From: Thalassovita sp.
GTDB taxonomy: Bacteria; Pseudomonadota; Alphaproteobacteria; Rhodobacterales; Rhodobacteraceae
Direction of reading: 5' to 3'
NCBI GenBank assembly: GCA_029212905.1
Contig: JARGPB010000003.1
Coordinates: 64,562-128,561 of the forward strand
Length of the DNA stretch: 64,000 nucleotides
Positions 63,273 to 64,000 of this stretch are shown in pieces. The notes below the pieces were generated by a model. The model searched no databases. It was not told the origin of the DNA and was given only the letters and a program-made list of their open reading frames with translations. The translations under genes were made by a program, and so were the position numbers. Positions within the stretch are counted from its first letter, which is position 1. Every line of letters starts with the position of its first letter.

Positions 63273-63986
63273 TTAGAACGTGTCGCCGATTTCCCATTTC
63301 ACGATCAGCGCGTTCAGCGTGCCGTCGTCTTTCATTGATTGGATCGCAGTGTTGAAGGTCTCGCGCAGGGCGCTGTCCGATTTACGGATGCCCATGCCGA
63401 CGCCGCCGCCGATCAGCTCTTCTTTCTCCAGGAACACCAGCGCGTCATTCGAGGCAACCTGATCCTTCAGGCTGGCCTTGTCCGCCAGGGTTGCGTCGGC
63501 TTCGCCGTTGATTACAGCGGCCAGGGCTTCGTCTACGGTGGCGAATTCTACCAGTTCCGCACCCGAGGAGGCCACGAACGAGGCTTGAATGGTGTTGGCC
63601 TGCGCCGCGATCACAGCCGAGTAGGGATCGACGTCGCCCGACAGCGAGGCATAGGCGGACGGATCAGGCTGGGTATAGTTCTGCGTGAAATCGATCTTTT
63701 CTTTGCGTTCGTCAGTGATCGACATGCCTGCGATGATCGCATCATAGTTGCCCGAGACCAGGTTCGGAATGATCGAATCCCAATCGTTGGTGACCCATTC
63801 GCAGGTCAGGCCGGCACGTTTGCACAGCTCGTCGCCCAGATCGCGCTCGAACCCGTCGATCTCACCTTTGTCGTTGATGAAGTTGAAGGGGGCATAGGCG
63901 CCCTCGGTGCCCAGGCGGACAGTGTCGGCCATGGCCATACCGGCAGTCAGAGCCAGGGCTGCGGTTGTAAGTATCAGTTTCTTCAT
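63273..63986 (-). CDS. ABC transporter substrate-binding protein (polar amino-acid type)
   Basis: 237 residues. Signal peptide MKKLILTTAALALTAGMAMA, then family 3 solute-binding domain (VRLGTEGAYAPFNFINDKGEIDGFERDLGDEL; NYDAIIAGMSITDERKEKIDFTQNY). Likely binds a basic or polar amino acid or amine in the periplasm. First gene of the transporter-ligase run; the window ends 14 bases upstream. Confidence 0.9.
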   Translation of the reverse strand: MKKLILTTAALALTAGMAMADTVRLGTEGAYAPFNFINDKGEIDGFERDLGDELCKRAGLTCEWVTNDWDSIIPNLVSGNYDAIIAGMSITDERKEKIDFTQNYTQPDPSAYASLSGDVDPYSAVIAAQANTIQASFVASSGAELVEFATVDEALAAVINGEADATLADKASLKDQVASNDALVFLEKEELIGGGVGMGIRKSDSALRETFNTAIQSMKDDGTLNALIVKWEIGDTF

Positions 63987-64000
63987 GGTTTGCTCCCGTG

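Noticed and set aside
1..64000. tRNA genes, rRNA, CRISPR arrays, IS elements or phage genes
   Set aside because: Read on both strands for cloverleaf signatures, spaced repeats and transposase or integrase motifs; none seen. A tool such as tRNAscan would be decisive for tRNAs.

Overview
The window is about 64 kb of GC-rich chromosome from an alphaproteobacterium, most likely a marine member of the Rhodobacterales (Roseobacter group). Evidence for this: a DddL-type DMSP lyase, a monomeric NADP-isocitrate dehydrogenase, a PhaZ/PhaC/PhaP/PhaR granule cluster, a short ProRS, a single LolC/E-type permease beside LolD, HdaA next to ppk and ppx, ThyX, and SdhE behind an XRE regulator. I see no rRNA, tRNA, CRISPR array, phage or intact insertion sequence. 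The assignment is by recognition of families, not by database search.

Layout. 0-5 kb: MAPEG protein, NhaA antiporter, VOC and GNAT enzymes, a TerB/J-domain protein and an EEP-fold hydrolase. 5-11 kb: a minus-strand group AI-2E transporter, hdaA, ppk1, ppx (polyphosphate metabolism plus control of DnaA). 11-21 kb: solo LuxR regulator, proS, lipoprotein export (LolCE/LolD), two small cytochromes c, a zinc-metalloprotease-like lipoprotein and isocitrate dehydrogenase. 21-26 kb: an ExbB-ExbD-ExbD-TonB operon, a 39-residue unlisted small protein, a frameshifted winged-helix remnant, and parE. 26-34 kb: peroxiredoxin, DMSP lyase, alpha/beta hydrolase, PPK2, DUF1007 plus NicO metal exporter, MATE transporter, aspartate aminotransferase. 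34-42 kb: XRE-sdhE, MarR/LdtR-like regulator, glyoxalase I, a Slam-like outer-membrane protein with its lipoprotein partner, thyX, two AT-richer small membrane proteins, HPF-like protein, cold-shock protein.

42-45 kb holds a four-gene bufferin-type RiPP operon (DUF2282 precursor, DUF692 multinuclear iron oxidase, DUF2063 partner, DoxX membrane protein), expected to make a modified, copper-binding periplasmic peptide. 45-50 kb: thrS and small hydrolases. 49.7-54.2 kb: polyhydroxyalkanoate genes phaZ (divergent), phaC, phaP, phaR; all three intergenic regions contain CTGC/GCAG-rich palindromes that look like PhaR operators. 54-64 kb: LysR regulator, then a long minus-strand run of polar amino-acid ABC transporter genes, two glutamine-synthetase-like ligases, a class I glutamine amidotransferase, an FAD amine oxidase and a DegT-type aminotransferase. 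This run resembles a gamma-glutamylation route for amines or polyamines, and two related AT-rich TGATCA-centred sites lie in the transporter/ligase gap.

The most interesting signals are the bufferin operon, the Slam plus lipoprotein pair without a TonB receptor, the ExbD paralogue whose membrane Asp is replaced by Asn, the exact intergenic 21-mer GAGTATTT-N3-GCAAGATGAA (four copies, paired with hairpins), the PHA operator set, the palindromes before the second glutamine-synthetase-like gene, and the tiny secreted/membrane ORF with its own terminator.
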